A stretch of 64,000 nucleotides of DNA from Rhynchospora pubera (Eukaryota > Streptophyta > Magnoliopsida > Poales > Cyperaceae), in assembly GCA_028095005.1 (NCBI GenBank), contig CM051462.1, positions 89,415,846 through 89,479,845 of the forward strand, read 5' to 3'. The notes below the pieces were generated by a model. The model saw only the letters and a program-made list of their open reading frames with translations, had not been told where the DNA came from and made no database searches. Position 1 is the stretch's first letter; each line of letters begins with the position of its first letter. Shown piece by piece: positions 1 through 9,666 of this stretch. The position numbers were made by a program, and so were the translations under genes.

Positions 1-1583
1 TAATTAACAAGAAACATTAATTATCATATAAGATTAGTGCAAGTTAAGTGATGATTAAGTTCTACAAATCATAGGTAAAGAGTTACCAACTTAATTGCAT
101 ATGTATATGTTATGGAACATAGTACAGGACTTGACCCAACGAAATAAACATATGGATTGTGTTATGTGTCATTGTTTATTTCGTTATGATTTTGGTTCTA
201 AGTTTGAGATGTTTATCTTTTCCACATGAGGATAGATTCAATAAATATTGTCTACCGCTGATTCCCGATAAGGGCTACTATACGGACTTTATTTATGTTC
301 TCTTGAATTGTGCGGGGAAAAACTAATCATCAAGAAAACCGTATGTCCCTCATTAATTCACTTAGTGAGTGACGATATTTATTTGGGCCCCTTGTTGGAG
401 TTGGATCGTATGCGCGTAACAAAGCGATCAACTCTAGATCAAGAAACGTATAATCTGCAAGAATGACACATTCCTATCTTGGATTATACGATGATATCGT
501 GAGACATAAGAATCAAAATAGAGAAACATATTTATTCTCTTATGTAGGATTGAAATATTGTAGCAGTACACTATTTATGCGAATTGGGAATCATAACGTG
601 TTGCTAGATACCGCTTATGATTATTGGAATTAAATAACGATTTAATTCCATGTCCAACATAGCATAAATCCTCAAAGGGTCACACAAATAGGACTTTAAC
701 CATACAGTGTATTAATTGATTTGTTTGCATTGGAGAATGTAAAAATATGATGTGTTGATTAATTAATTATATACTGTTGCAAACCGTTATAACTAATTAT
801 ATCAAAAGGATCATATAGAAATTAATTTAATACATATGCTTATCCCAAAGTAATTATCATTAAGTTGATAATTAATTATGCTCAACAACATTTAATATAA
901 TTGTAGGAATTATATTGAATAAATAGGCTTAATTTAATTAGCCGTTATGAGCCGAAATGATAATCAATTGAGATGGTCCATTATATATTTGATATAGTAG
1001 GTTTGAGAGAGAATAAACAAAATATGGAAATGGCCCATTAAGACCCTTAATTAGGCCGGCCTAGGGTGAGTGGCAAAAGGGTAAATAGTGAGGTAAGAAG
1101 GTTGGACTTGATCTCTATATAAGGACCACTAGTTGGTGCCTTCCAACCTTAGTTCTCTCTCCTCCCTTTTCCTTCTTCTAGCTGCCACCTTCAAGAGAGA
1201 AAAGTTGTTTTCTCTATTCCATTTTTGCTCTCTCTCATTGATTATTATTAGATCTCATGTGTTGAGAATAGCTATTCCTAAATTGAATATTTGATTAATT
1301 CAAGAATAGAAAAAGGTATTAGCATTCCTCTAGTTTCTACTAGCATAGGACCTATGAGAATGGTTAGTTTTCTTGGTGGACTCGAGGCCAAACATGGAGG
1401 AGGCGAAGGAGAAGCACGCCATCGATTTCTAAGCCATAGGATCGAGCCTCTTAATTACAATATCAAGAGAGGTAAATTTCCACCTATCTCTTGTGTTGAT
1501 TGGTTTTAAGTACTAAATTCGTGTTTGTGCATACTTGTTTGTGGTTAATTAAAAAAATTAACTATAAAAATAAAAATTATGCA
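1..1583 (+). mobile_element. copia-type LTR, 3' part (solo LTR or 3' LTR)
   Basis: The stretch is a diverged reverse-complement copy of the LTR at 55806-57561; for example, about 60-1150 here matches 57320 downward with roughly 85-90% identity by eye. It is therefore in plus orientation and its first ~200 bases lie left of the window. Similarity fades after about 1550, and an end at ...TGCA near 1583 is the best guess. No PBS or internal domain follows, so this is either a solo LTR or the 3' LTR of an element lying to the left. The 1291-1509 reading frame is LTR sequence, not a gene. Confidence 0.8.
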
Positions 1584-2097
1584 CTTAACTGACAAATTGT
1601 CCTAATATATATCTGCCTAGTTTATTGAAAAGCTTGGATGCCTTTTACCCCACTTTAGTTCCTACGAATCTTTGACCTCCCTATCTATCCGTCCTTTTGT
1701 TTGCATAGAAAAGAGAATGTTATATTATCTCTGGCCATTTTAATTAGATTCTTCAGTACACTATCTCATCATGCTTAGTGGGAGGGGAGGTACTCTTTTC
1801 AGGATCCCCTAGACGTGTCGTCGAGTTATACTTTGCTTGGGAATATATCATGAAAAAACAGTTCTATGCTCCAATAAGAATCAATTTGTGCTACCAAACG
1901 TGCAACACCTCAATGCGCTGCGGACTGCAAGCTTCAAATTAATATCCTATTACATATTATAAAAGACTTACTCTCCAACTGATGCTTTTGGAAAATTAGT
2001 TTAAAAATTTTACTAAGTAAATAAAATAAATGTTTACACAATTTTTAAGTCCAGCACGTAATAGAGATACTAATATATGCCCTTTTTTTTTCTTATA
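1584..2097. other. intergenic, nothing recognised
   Basis: AT-rich sequence with no coding signal or clear repeat that I can support. Confidence 0.5.
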
Positions 2098-2251
2098 GCC
2101 TCTGTTTGGATGAGAGAAGAAGAAGGAGGAAGAAGGAAGAAAGAAAAAAAATTATAAACAATTTAAACTTTTCACAAAGTTACACACTTCCCAATACTTC
2201 TTCTCACTTCTTCTCTTCTTCCGTTCTTCCCATACTTATCCAAACGGAGCC
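2098..2251 (+). mobile_element. MITE, GGCTCCGTTTGG family, copy 1
   Basis: Short element with TIRs GCCTCTGTTTGGAT / ATCCAAACGGAGCC and a perfect 3-bp TSD (ATA at 2095-2097 and 2252-2254). The core (TTATAAACAATTTAAAC, then CACAAAGTTACACACTTC) recurs in four more copies in this window. TIR sequence, size and 3-bp TSD suggest a PIF/Harbinger (Tourist-like) MITE; a CACTA origin is less likely because the ends are not CACTA. Confidence 0.75.
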
Positions 2252-3269
2252 ATAGTGTCACAATTAAGAACAGTACATAGATATTAATCGCTTAACTAGT
2301 TTGATACTGGCTATAGATTAATTGCATGTAATTTCAAAAATTTCTATTAACACAAATACATTATTTTAAATCTTATTATACGGGTTTATATAACTAATAA
2401 TCATTGAAATAAGATTATATACTTTTACTAATTTAAATATCGAGAGCATGAACTCCTTGTTTTGAAATCTTAATTAATTAATTGATCATATCACAATGAT
2501 AAAGTATATTCGTGTTTATATAATGTCATTTACGATTCGAAAATGACTATATTAAAGTGATGTAAGATTTCGCCTTTACTCTTTAGTGGGATTGTCATCA
2601 AACGACTGAATTCTTTATATTTTTTTTTTGAAGAGTAAACGACTGAAAATTAAAGCGTTCATGATTGTTTATATATATATTTTTTATATATTTTTATTTC
2701 AATTTAATCATCCAGTTTTTATTCATAGATCGACTTGATTATTAACCAAACTATTTGCTTTTTCATTTCTTTTTTAAATTCGTTCCTTAATTTGGATTTC
2801 ACAACATGTATATTCAATTGTGAAGATTTGAAACTTTAAAAGCATGCCATTATTATTATTTAAAAAAAAACATGTATGACAACATCGTGGATGCTAACAA
2901 CAGAACAGCTTGACGATCGAGGTACATTGGGGCCGGACCAGTACTAGAAGTAGGAGAAAGATTGGGGTCTTTTCCTTGTGGTCACAACCCTCATCCCTTC
3001 AAATATGATAAATCGCAACATGGCCCTATTGTGAGGTTGCCTGTCAACAATTAATTCCTTGGATAAACTGATAAACATGGATCTGACCACAAGATACCAT
3101 CATATGATTCATGAATACTTCTGGAAATATCGCATCTGGATGGTTTTCTTGCTTATCCTTTCTTTTTTTCTCTTTTGGGATAAAAAGTAAAAAAATAAAA
3201 ATGCCGCTTTCACGCGCCATTAACTCCATGTGAATGCAAGTTGGCTTGGACAATATATATCACGCTAAA
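2252..3269. other. intergenic, AT-rich
   Basis: No gene or well-bounded repeat seen. Long T runs near 2615-2640 and a TA-rich tract near 2670-2700 are low complexity only. The 3044-3253 minus frame has no recognisable domain. Confidence 0.5.
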
Positions 3270-3540
3270 AAAACTCCTAAATCAAATTTTATATTTTTTT
3301 GAAAATTGTAAGTACTTTTTCGGATTTTTAAAAACTGTTATTTTGAACGTTTCACAACTAATTAGATTAGCAATATCTAAAATTTCAACAAAAATAGTAA
3401 AATAGTCCAAAAATATATAAAATTTGATCAGCAAGGAGATCATATTTGACAGTTTGAATCGATAATTTTGAAACATATTATAAAGAATTTGAATCAACAT
3501 ACACCGAATCTCTTGTACATTAGTATGCACCATATATTTT
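3270..3540. mobile_element. degenerate half of a hairpin MITE related to 4186-5066
   Basis: The core AAGTACTTTTTCGGATTTTT, then a CAACTAATTAGATTAGCAAT-like stretch and GCAAGGAGATCATATTTGAC, closely follows the middle and right arm of the hairpin elements at 4186-5066. The outer ends are missing, so this looks like a truncated or diverged relative. Confidence 0.5.
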
Positions 3541-3733
3541 CTTATAATAATTTAATGAACCATATTATTTGTAATAAAAAATTTGGATACACTTTTGGAC
3601 TCAAAATTGATATAGATCTTTGATCTAGATTGGATAGATATATGAATGTCAATACGTTTAGAAGTAGTAGAGATAAAAAAAATAGTTATTTAAAAAAACT
3701 GTATTTTTTATACATTGCTATTGACTTTTTAAT

Positions 3734-3734
3734 C

Positions 3735-3760
<26 letters not shown>
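3734..3760. repeat. (TA)n microsatellite
   Basis: Pure AT dinucleotide run abutting the left end of the 3761-4152 hairpin element. Confidence 0.9.
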
Positions 3761-3766
<6 letters not shown>

Positions 3767-4152
3767 TAACGCGCCATCGATGGCACGTGCCATCAATTTT
3801 CTATCGACTCATTTTTTCGAGATCCAAAATTCAAACGGTCGATCCAAACCGTTCAAGTTGATCACAATATTGAAATAACCTTGGAGACCAAATTTTACAA
3901 TTTTTCAAATTATTTTGATATTTATTATGATATTTTTAAATTGGAGGGCCTAAAATACTCTAATCATAATGTTTTTAAAAGTATCATAATAAATAGCAAA
4001 AAAATTAAAAAAAAATGTAAAATTTTGTCTCCAAAGATATTTCAATATGGAGCACAACTTGAATGGTTTGGATTGACCATTTTAATTTTGGATCTCGAAA
4101 AATGACTTGATGGCACGGGACCCTCTGTGCCATCGATGGCGCGTTAGTCATC
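3761..4152. mobile_element. long-hairpin MITE inserted in (TA)n
   Basis: About 390 bp whose two halves are inverted copies. The outer arm reads GATGGCTAACGCGCCATCGA on the left and its near-perfect complement (ending GGCGCGTTAGTCATC) on the right. Pairing continues inward through the CGAGATCCAAAATT arms. It is flanked on both sides by (TA)n. Frames at 3630-3878 and 3881-4105 are chance ORFs inside it. Non-autonomous foldback element; superfamily not certain. Confidence 0.75.
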
Positions 4153-4185
4153 CTCTATATATATATATATATATATAGAGAGAGA
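4153..4185. repeat. (TA)n followed by short (GA)n
   Basis: TA microsatellite between two hairpin elements, continuing into a few GA units. Confidence 0.8.
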
Positions 4186-4582
4186 AAGCCTTCAATCAAA
4201 GCGCTTTGACCTTAGTCTCAGTTAAACCCCGTCAGATTTCAAATTTGAAAGTTCAAAGGACCGATCCGAACAGTCAAATATGATCTCCATATTGAAATCT
4301 CCTTGCTGACCAAAATTTTCATTTTTTTAAATTTTTTAAGTATTTTTTTCGGATTTTCAAAAACAGCAATTTTTGTAGGGTTCAGAACAAATTAGATTAA
4401 CGATTTTTGAAAATCCGAAAAAAATACTTAAAAAATTCAAAAAAATGAAAAATTTTGGTCGGCAAGGAGATTTCAATATGGAGATCATATTTGACGGTTC
4501 GGATCGGTCGTTTGAACTTTCAAAATTGAGAACTGACGGAGTTTAACTGAGACTCCGGTCAAAGCGCTTTGATTGAATCCAT

Positions 4583-4586
<4 letters not shown>
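4186..4586. mobile_element. Micron-like hairpin MITE, copy 1
   Basis: About 400 bp, nearly a complete inverted repeat. The terminal motif is TCAATCAAAGCGCTTTGACC at left, mirrored by GGTCAAAGCGCTTTGATTGA at right, with long pairing through the CCGATCC, GATCTCCATATTG and TTCGGATTTT blocks. It is bounded by TA microsatellites on both sides. Insertion into TA microsatellites is the known habit of rice Micron MITEs; membership in that family is inference. The IY-repeat frames here come from translated TA repeats. Confidence 0.8.

Positions 4587-4664
<78 letters not shown>
4587..4664. repeat. (TA)n microsatellite, ~78 bp
   Basis: Pure TA run between two copies of the same hairpin MITE. Confidence 0.95.
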
Positions 4665-4667
<3 letters not shown>

Positions 4668-5063
4668 GAAGGATTCAATCAAAGCGCTTTGACCGGAGTC
4701 TCGGTTAAACCCCGTCAGATCTCAATATTGAAAGTTCAAATGACCGATCCAAACCGTCAAATATGATCTCCATATTGAAATCTCATTGCCGACTAATTTT
4801 TTCATTTTTTTGAAATTTTTAAGTATTTTTTTCGGATTTTTAAAAACAGCAGTTTTTGTAGGGTTTAGAACAAATTAGATTAACGATTTTCTAAAATTCG
4901 AAAAAAATACTTACAAATTTCAAAAAAATGAAAAAATTAGTCGGCAAGGAGATTTCAATATGGAGATCATATTTGACGGTTTGGATCGGTCATTTGAACT
5001 TTCAATATTGAGATCTGACGGGGTTTAACTGGGGCTCCGGTCAAAGCGCTTTGATTGAAAGCT

Positions 5064-5066
<3 letters not shown>
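4665..5066. mobile_element. Micron-like hairpin MITE, copy 2
   Basis: Same family as 4186-4586, with TCAATCAAAGCGCTTTGACC at the left end and its complement at the right. Its left edge resembles the right edge of copy 1 and its right edge resembles copy 1's left edge. The two copies and the TA tract between them therefore form one large palindrome. Confidence 0.8.

Positions 5067-5103
<37 letters not shown>
5067..5103. repeat. (TA)n microsatellite
   Basis: TA run bordering the right end of hairpin MITE copy 2. Confidence 0.9.
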
Positions 5104-5109
<6 letters not shown>

Positions 5110-5344
5110 ATAAATACAAGTTTTTCAATAAGTAACCCATTTTTTAATTAAATCAATCACGGTGATGGTAAAATCCCAAGTTCCCAACTAAACGTACAAA
5201 ATGGCCAAAATAGTTTGACCGATTCCTGACAGAAGTGACCTGACCAATTTGTCAATCAGAGCTCCATTCATTTTATGCCCTGTATAAATATAATAGTTAT
5301 ATTTATTGGAAGGTGCTAAGAGTCTAATATATTGCACACATGTG

Positions 5345-5660
5345 ATGATATTTCAAAATTTTAGATTAAAATGGTAGATCCAAACTATTCAAATTGTTCT
5401 TCGTAACAAAATTTTTCCGGAGGCCAAATTATATGTTTTCCAAATTTTTTTACTATTTTTTTTGTAATTTTAGAATATGCTCAATCTAAAAAGCTATGGA
5501 CCGTCCTATTTTGAAAATTCGAAAAAAAATAGCAAAGTATTTGAAAAATATGTAAATTTTGATATTCAAAAATATTTTAATACAAAGATCATGTTAAAGC
5601 GGTCTGGATCAATCATATGAAATTTAAAGAGTTGATGTTTCGTATCGTGTTTGACATCCT
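5345..5660. mobile_element. degenerate hairpin MITE
   Basis: Inverted arms around a centre near 5490 (TTTACTATTTTTTTT versus AAAAAAAATAGCAAAGTATT). Outer arms such as GGTAGATCCAAACTATTCAA pair with the complement of GGTCTGGATCAATCAT. Ends are blurred; overall design resembles the 6320-6696 and 27612-28015 hairpins. Confidence 0.5.
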
Positions 5661-5811
5661 ATATGTTAGATTCTAACATTACTCATATTTATTTTCCATC
5701 TTTTGTTTATCTTCGAAGCATCCTAATTCACGTCAGTAGATGGGAGACAAATACATCTATCCCAGGATCCCTACTCTTTTGTAGCCTTGGAGAAAGAGGT
5801 GTCTCCGTGCA

Positions 5812-6237
5812 CACTAAAAAAAAGATAGTCTTTACATAGATTATTATTGTTCTATTGCTAGATTTATTTGATGCATTAAATCTAAAAAATTTTTTAGCAA
5901 AACTTAATTTTCTATCAATAGCTCCTTAAAAATCTAGCAAGTTATTTTTGATAGACTTTTCGAATTTCGTAATATCTATTGTAGCAACAATAAATTGCTA
6001 GACTTCTTTAAATTGCTACACTAGATATTACAAGATTAGAAAAGTCTAGCAAAAATAAATTGCTAGATTTTTAACAAGATATTAATAGAAAATTATGTCT
6101 TGCTAAAAGAAATTCTAGATTTAGTACATCAATTGAATCTAGCAATAAAAAAAAATAAATCTAGCAATAGATCAATGTCAACATAAAAAAAAAATCTAGC
6201 AATAAAAATCTATGTAAAAACCATCTTTCTTATAGTG
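5812..6237. mobile_element. CACTA-type MITE, copy 1
   Basis: The element begins CACTAAAAAAAAGATAG and ends ATCTTTCTTATAGTG, with TIRs of ~30 bp that continue into TTTACATAGATT / AATCTATGTAAA. A perfect 3-bp TSD, GCA, lies at 5809-5811 and 6238-6240. The interior is a long fold-back built from repeats of AAATCTAGCAA. CACTA ends plus a 3-bp TSD identify a CACTA-derived MITE; a shorter relative lies at 31847-32027. Confidence 0.85.
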
Positions 6238-6319
6238 GCAGCTTCTGATTATTATAAGGCACGGCACATTTTTTTGTTTCATGAACTGCTCGCAGGCTTG
6301 CCATTAATTAAGAGAGTAA

Positions 6320-6696
6320 TGCTAGAATCAAACATATAAAATATCAAATACGATATAAACATCGACTATTAAAATTTAAAACGGCCGATCCTAACCACTC
6401 AATATGATCTCTATATTAAAATATCCTTGAAAATCAAATTATATATATATATATTTTTTACAAATTTTCTAACTATTTTTTTCGAATTTTCGAAATTGGA
6501 GGGTTCATAACTTTTTAGATTGAGCATATTCAAAAATTCCAAAAAATAGTAAAAAAAATATAAATTTTGATCTCCATGGAGATTTTATAACGTAGAACAA
6601 TTTGAGCAGTTTGGATAAGCCATTTTAATATTAAAAATTAAAATTTTTTCATGTTGGATAATTAAGTGTATGTGTCCTATATGTTTGACACTAGCT
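6320..6696. mobile_element. hairpin MITE
   Basis: The left end GCTAGAATCAAACATATA is mirrored by TATATGTTTGACACTAGC at the right. Arms continue through AAAACGGCCGATCC versus GGATAAGCCATTTT and meet near 6510. Non-coding; related in layout to 27612-28015. Confidence 0.65.
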
Positions 6697-7685
6697 ACTC
6701 CCTAATTAAGAAGAAAGGTTAAAATTACGACAATTGTCTAAATACGTAAGATGGTGTGTACTGTATTTCTAAATTTCACTGTTTCTATTTTTTTTGTAAC
6801 TGTCTTATTACAATCTTATTTTAATAAATAAATGGAAATAACTTTTGTATAAACACAGATTATGTTAGCTCATTCTACCATAGGGACTAGCTTTTACAAT
6901 TAATTAATACTGTTTGTTTTCTGTACTAATGATAGGAGTGACGATTTAGATTTATACGGAGAGAAGAGACGATCGATTGGGCCATTGGGGAAAGGGGTTA
7001 TTGTTTTCACAGAGGTATATATATATATTTGTGCTTTTTGTCCTTCTAAATTTGCATTTATCAAAATCGATTACTTTTATGTATGTATGACAATTGACAA
7101 TCATGCATGTTTAGTGATTCTACTTTAATTTCTTTACGTAAAATTAATAATTTGTTGAAGATATTAATTATGTATTATAATTCTTTGTTTGTTTAATTAA
7201 TTAATAAAAAATAAATTTGCCGTATCATCGGAGTATGGGAGTCTGCTGCAGACGATCAATGATTTTGTTGTTATTTAAAGAGAATACATTGCAGAAGAGA
7301 GATAAAGTGTGTCAAATAGAAAATTTATTGTACCATCTAACATAAGTTTTAAAATTTAATGCAGATTTAAATTGCGGTTGCAAATTCAAGAAATATATAT
7401 ATGCATTATAATATACTTCAATATATTTAACAATTTTCGAAGTTGCAATGTGGAGCGTGCTATCTTTTTGGGATTGCCATCTCCATATACAACCTTGTTG
7501 AATCGTGCAAATTAACATAAAAAGTACATAGTGAAAGTGTGAACCACGTCAACAAGGGTGAAGTACACCTGGATGGTAAGTGGGAGCGGCATAAATTGGC
7601 GTACAGAAGAGAGGCACAAGAGATTTGGAAATAGGTTTTGTCCTCTTGACTCTTGTACTCTCACTGGATTTTTCTGTATACAATA
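6697..7685. other. intergenic, nothing recognised
   Basis: AT-rich with a short (TA)n at ~7015-7030. The 7312-7518 minus frame has no recognisable domain. Confidence 0.5.
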
Positions 7686-7694
7686 CAGATGGGA

Positions 7695-7870
7695 CCGAAA
7701 TTATTTAATATAAAAATTCAGACACCAAAAAATTTAATACAAAGAATTATTTTTTTTTAATAAGAAGAAAGTTCCAACGCCTTTATAAACCGCGCCTCTC
7801 TCTCTCCTCTCGAACGCGTTTTATAAACGCGTTACAAGCCTTAAAACGCGTTTATAAAACGCGCTAAAAG
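7695..7870 (+). repeat. MULE left terminal inverted repeat
   Basis: Matches the complement of 12677-12854 with only a few substitutions and a small indel in the T run. It contains a (CT)n stretch and two ACGCG...CGCGT dyads at its inner end. Confidence 0.9.
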
Positions 7871-7992
7871 CTGCAGTGATTGCGGCGAAAGTTTCTGAGT
7901 TTGCGCGTTATTTTCTGATTTTACGCGTTTATAAAACGCGTAAGAAGCGTTCTTACCCTTTTATAAAACGCGTTCGAGAGATCTAATTTCCA

Positions 7993-8000
7993 TATAAATA
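7993..8000 (+). promoter_or_regulatory. TATA box inside the MULE's left end
   Basis: TATAAATA lies just inside the TIR, followed ~30 bp later by an A-rich segment. It could drive a rightward transcript covering the hairpin at 8109-8207. Inference from motif and position only. Confidence 0.45.
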
Positions 8001-8108
8001 CCCATCCTTCTGTCGTCCAAAATCAAAAAAAAAAAGAGAAAAGATCTGAAAAAAAGAAAAAAATGAGAGGAAAAGAAGAGTCAGATGGTGGAATGCAAAA
8101 TAATATTA

Positions 8109-8207
8109 GTTGGTGCGAAACTAATAGCCATAAGGGTTGTATGCGGCACACTTATTCACTGATACAGAGTCGCACACAATCCTTATGGCTATTAATATTC
8201 CACCAAC
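8109..8207 (+). ncRNA. stem-loop resembling a small-RNA precursor, inside the MULE
   Basis: The left arm GTTGGTG plus TAATAGCCATAAGG (8122-8135), then TTGT and TGCG, pairs with the right arm at 8171-8207. This gives a ~24-bp helix with one G-U pair and one mismatch, a 6x6 internal loop, a 7-bp basal stem and a ~25-nt terminal loop. It lies ~110 bp downstream of a TATA box. The geometry suits a plant pre-miRNA or hairpin siRNA source, but I recognise no known miRNA in it. Confidence 0.4.
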
Positions 8208-8301
8208 TTTAAAATAAAAACTTTCATGTGGAATCTGTTATTACGTGTAGATGACGGTTTGTTGGGCTGGGTCTACGAGCCATAACACCGCAGCCGGCAT
8301 C

Positions 8302-8343
8302 CTTGGATGAGAATCTGCATACATGCAGTCATCCTCATCCAAG
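8302..8343 (+). repeat. short inverted repeat
   Basis: CTTGGATGAG ... CTCATCCAAG with an inner TGCAT/ATGCA pair makes a compact 42-nt stem-loop about 95 bp beyond the previous hairpin. Confidence 0.5.
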
Positions 8344-8703
8344 TCTCAGAAAAAGAGGGGGTCAATATGACAATCAGTCACCCTATTTTTCTCTATTAGT
8401 TGCGGTGATGTTTTCTCTTCCCACCCTTAGCAATGGATCCTCTACAATTTTTTTTTATGTGGTTCAAAATTTTAATATCATGTATTTTGTAATTTTTTTT
8501 GTTGTGTATTGTGTGGTTCAAAATTTTAATAAATTGTAATTTTTAATTTGTATTGTGTTTTTTATTATAATGTTTATTGAGTTGTAATGTCTAATATAAT
8601 TTAAATAAATATTAAGTCTATTAATATTAATATTTCGAATTTCACAATAAAAATGAAAATGGATAAAATAAATTAGATAATAAAACTTACAACACATATA
8701 CTA

Positions 8704-8863
8704 CACGAATTAATACATATACTAAAACACGAATTAATACATATACTAAAACATAAAAGAAAACAGATAATAATAGAACACACAATAATAAAAACATCTA
8801 ATTATAGAAAACCTAATTATAGAACACACAATAATAAAAACATCTAATTATAGAAAACCTAAT
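8704..8863. repeat. short tandem duplications
   Basis: A ~26-bp unit containing ACGAATTAATACATATAC is repeated at 8704-8752. A ~46-bp unit containing AAACATCTAATTATAGAAAA is repeated at 8768-8863. AT-rich, non-coding, inside the MULE downstream of the minus-strand small gene. Confidence 0.7.
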
Positions 8864-8865
8864 AA

Positions 8866-9171
8866 TCAGTCCAAATGATATATGTCATTTCCATTTAAAG
8901 GGTGATTTTCAAATCCAGGAGGACATGCCTGTTGCAAACGCAACCAAACGATTTCATCTCCACGTCGGACATGATATCCTCCATCCCTCTTAACTACATC
9001 CGTCCAATATTTCGGCCCTCTGACTTCAAAAACGTCGCGTTGAAAAACCTTCACGTAAAATTTGTCGGAAGGATAGTGCAAGTAGACGTGCCGAAGAATA
9101 TCTCGTTTACTTATTCCTCCATCTCCTTGTAGAAGCACACCGGTACAAACATGACGTGGTTTAGTTGACAT
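8866..9171 (-). CDS. MULE-borne small protein of unknown function, 101 aa
   Basis: An intact ATG-initiated 101-codon frame inside the MULE. The N-terminal half is basic and the composition is mixed and protein-like: YPSDKFYVKVFQRDVFEVRG, KYWTDVVKRDGGYHVRRG, then WLRLQQACPPGFENHP. There is no signal peptide or membrane segment. A TATA box on its strand (TATAAATA at 9267-9274) sits ~95 bp before the ATG and the AT-rich tail could hold a polyadenylation site. It is divergently arranged with 9667-9921 across a promoter region full of dyad repeats. I do not recognise the family. It may be an element accessory gene or a captured host fragment; the overlapping plus-strand frame at 8902-9132 is taken as its shadow. 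Confidence 0.55.
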   Translation of the reverse strand: MSTKPRHVCTGVLLQGDGGISKRDILRHVYLHYPSDKFYVKVFQRDVFEVRGPKYWTDVVKRDGGYHVRRGDEIVWLRLQQACPPGFENHPLNGNDIYHLD

Positions 9172-9281
9172 TATGTTTTCTCGGTTTCTTTTCTCTGCGT
9201 AAGTTCTCTAAAGTTTTGGTTTTTGATTTCTGAATTTTCGACGTGAATTTGCGGAGAAGCAGGACTATTTATAAACTCAAC

Positions 9282-9347
9282 CCTTCGTACGCGTTTATAA
9301 AACGCGTAATAAGGTTTGAGCGCGTTTTATAAACGCGTACGAAGGGC
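9282..9347. repeat. 66-bp hairpin made of two opposed dyads
   Basis: CCCTTCGTACGCG opens and CGCGTACGAAGGG closes the structure. Each arm is itself an ACGCG-TTTATAAAA-CGCGT dyad, so the segment can fold either as one long stem or as two small ones. Confidence 0.85.
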
Positions 9348-9410
9348 TAAGTTAATGGAATTCAATACTTTCGCAGGCTGTCAGTCTGTTTTACTGTTTT
9401 ACCTGGACAC

Positions 9411-9480
9411 CACCTTCGTACGCGTTTATAAAACGCGTTCGTAGGCCTCCAACGCGTTTTATAAATGCGTACAAAGGTGG
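9411..9480. repeat. second ~70-bp hairpin of two opposed dyads
   Basis: Opens CACCTTCGTACGCG and closes with TGCGTACAAAGGTG, with CGTAGGCCTCC as loop. Same design as 9282-9347, with two substitutions in the right arm. Confidence 0.8.
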
Positions 9481-9666
9481 TATCCACTTTTTGAGCAGCG
9501 TGATACTGTGTTTGAGCAGCGTTTTATAGCGCGTTTTTTGAGCAGACCCCTATTCTAGCGCGTTTTATAAACGGTTAAATAATTGCCTATATATATCTCA
9601 ATTCGTTCTCCTATTTCGTATCAAAAAATCACAAACAAAAGACGCGTAAAATCAGAAATTTGAGAA

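Larger units (their letters stand above)
9172..9666. promoter_or_regulatory. divergent promoter region with repeated TATA-cored dyads
   Basis: This region separates two small genes transcribed away from each other. It has one TATA box per side: TATAAATA on the minus strand at 9267-9274 and TATATATAT on the plus strand at 9588-9596. Between them are two pairs of inverted dyads of the ACGCGTTTATAAAACGCGT type plus two weaker copies near 9517 and 9555. The dyads may be binding sites for an element-encoded or host factor; that role is inference. Confidence 0.5.

Noticed and set aside
4485..4766. Two 65-aa frames with long Ile-Tyr repeats
   Set aside because: They are translations of the (TA)n tract and adjoining MITE arms on both strands.
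7813..9576. CRISPR-like array suggested by regularly repeated ACGCG palindromes
   Set aside because: Spacing is irregular, copies are paired in inverted orientation, there are no unique equal-length spacers, and the context is a plant transposon.
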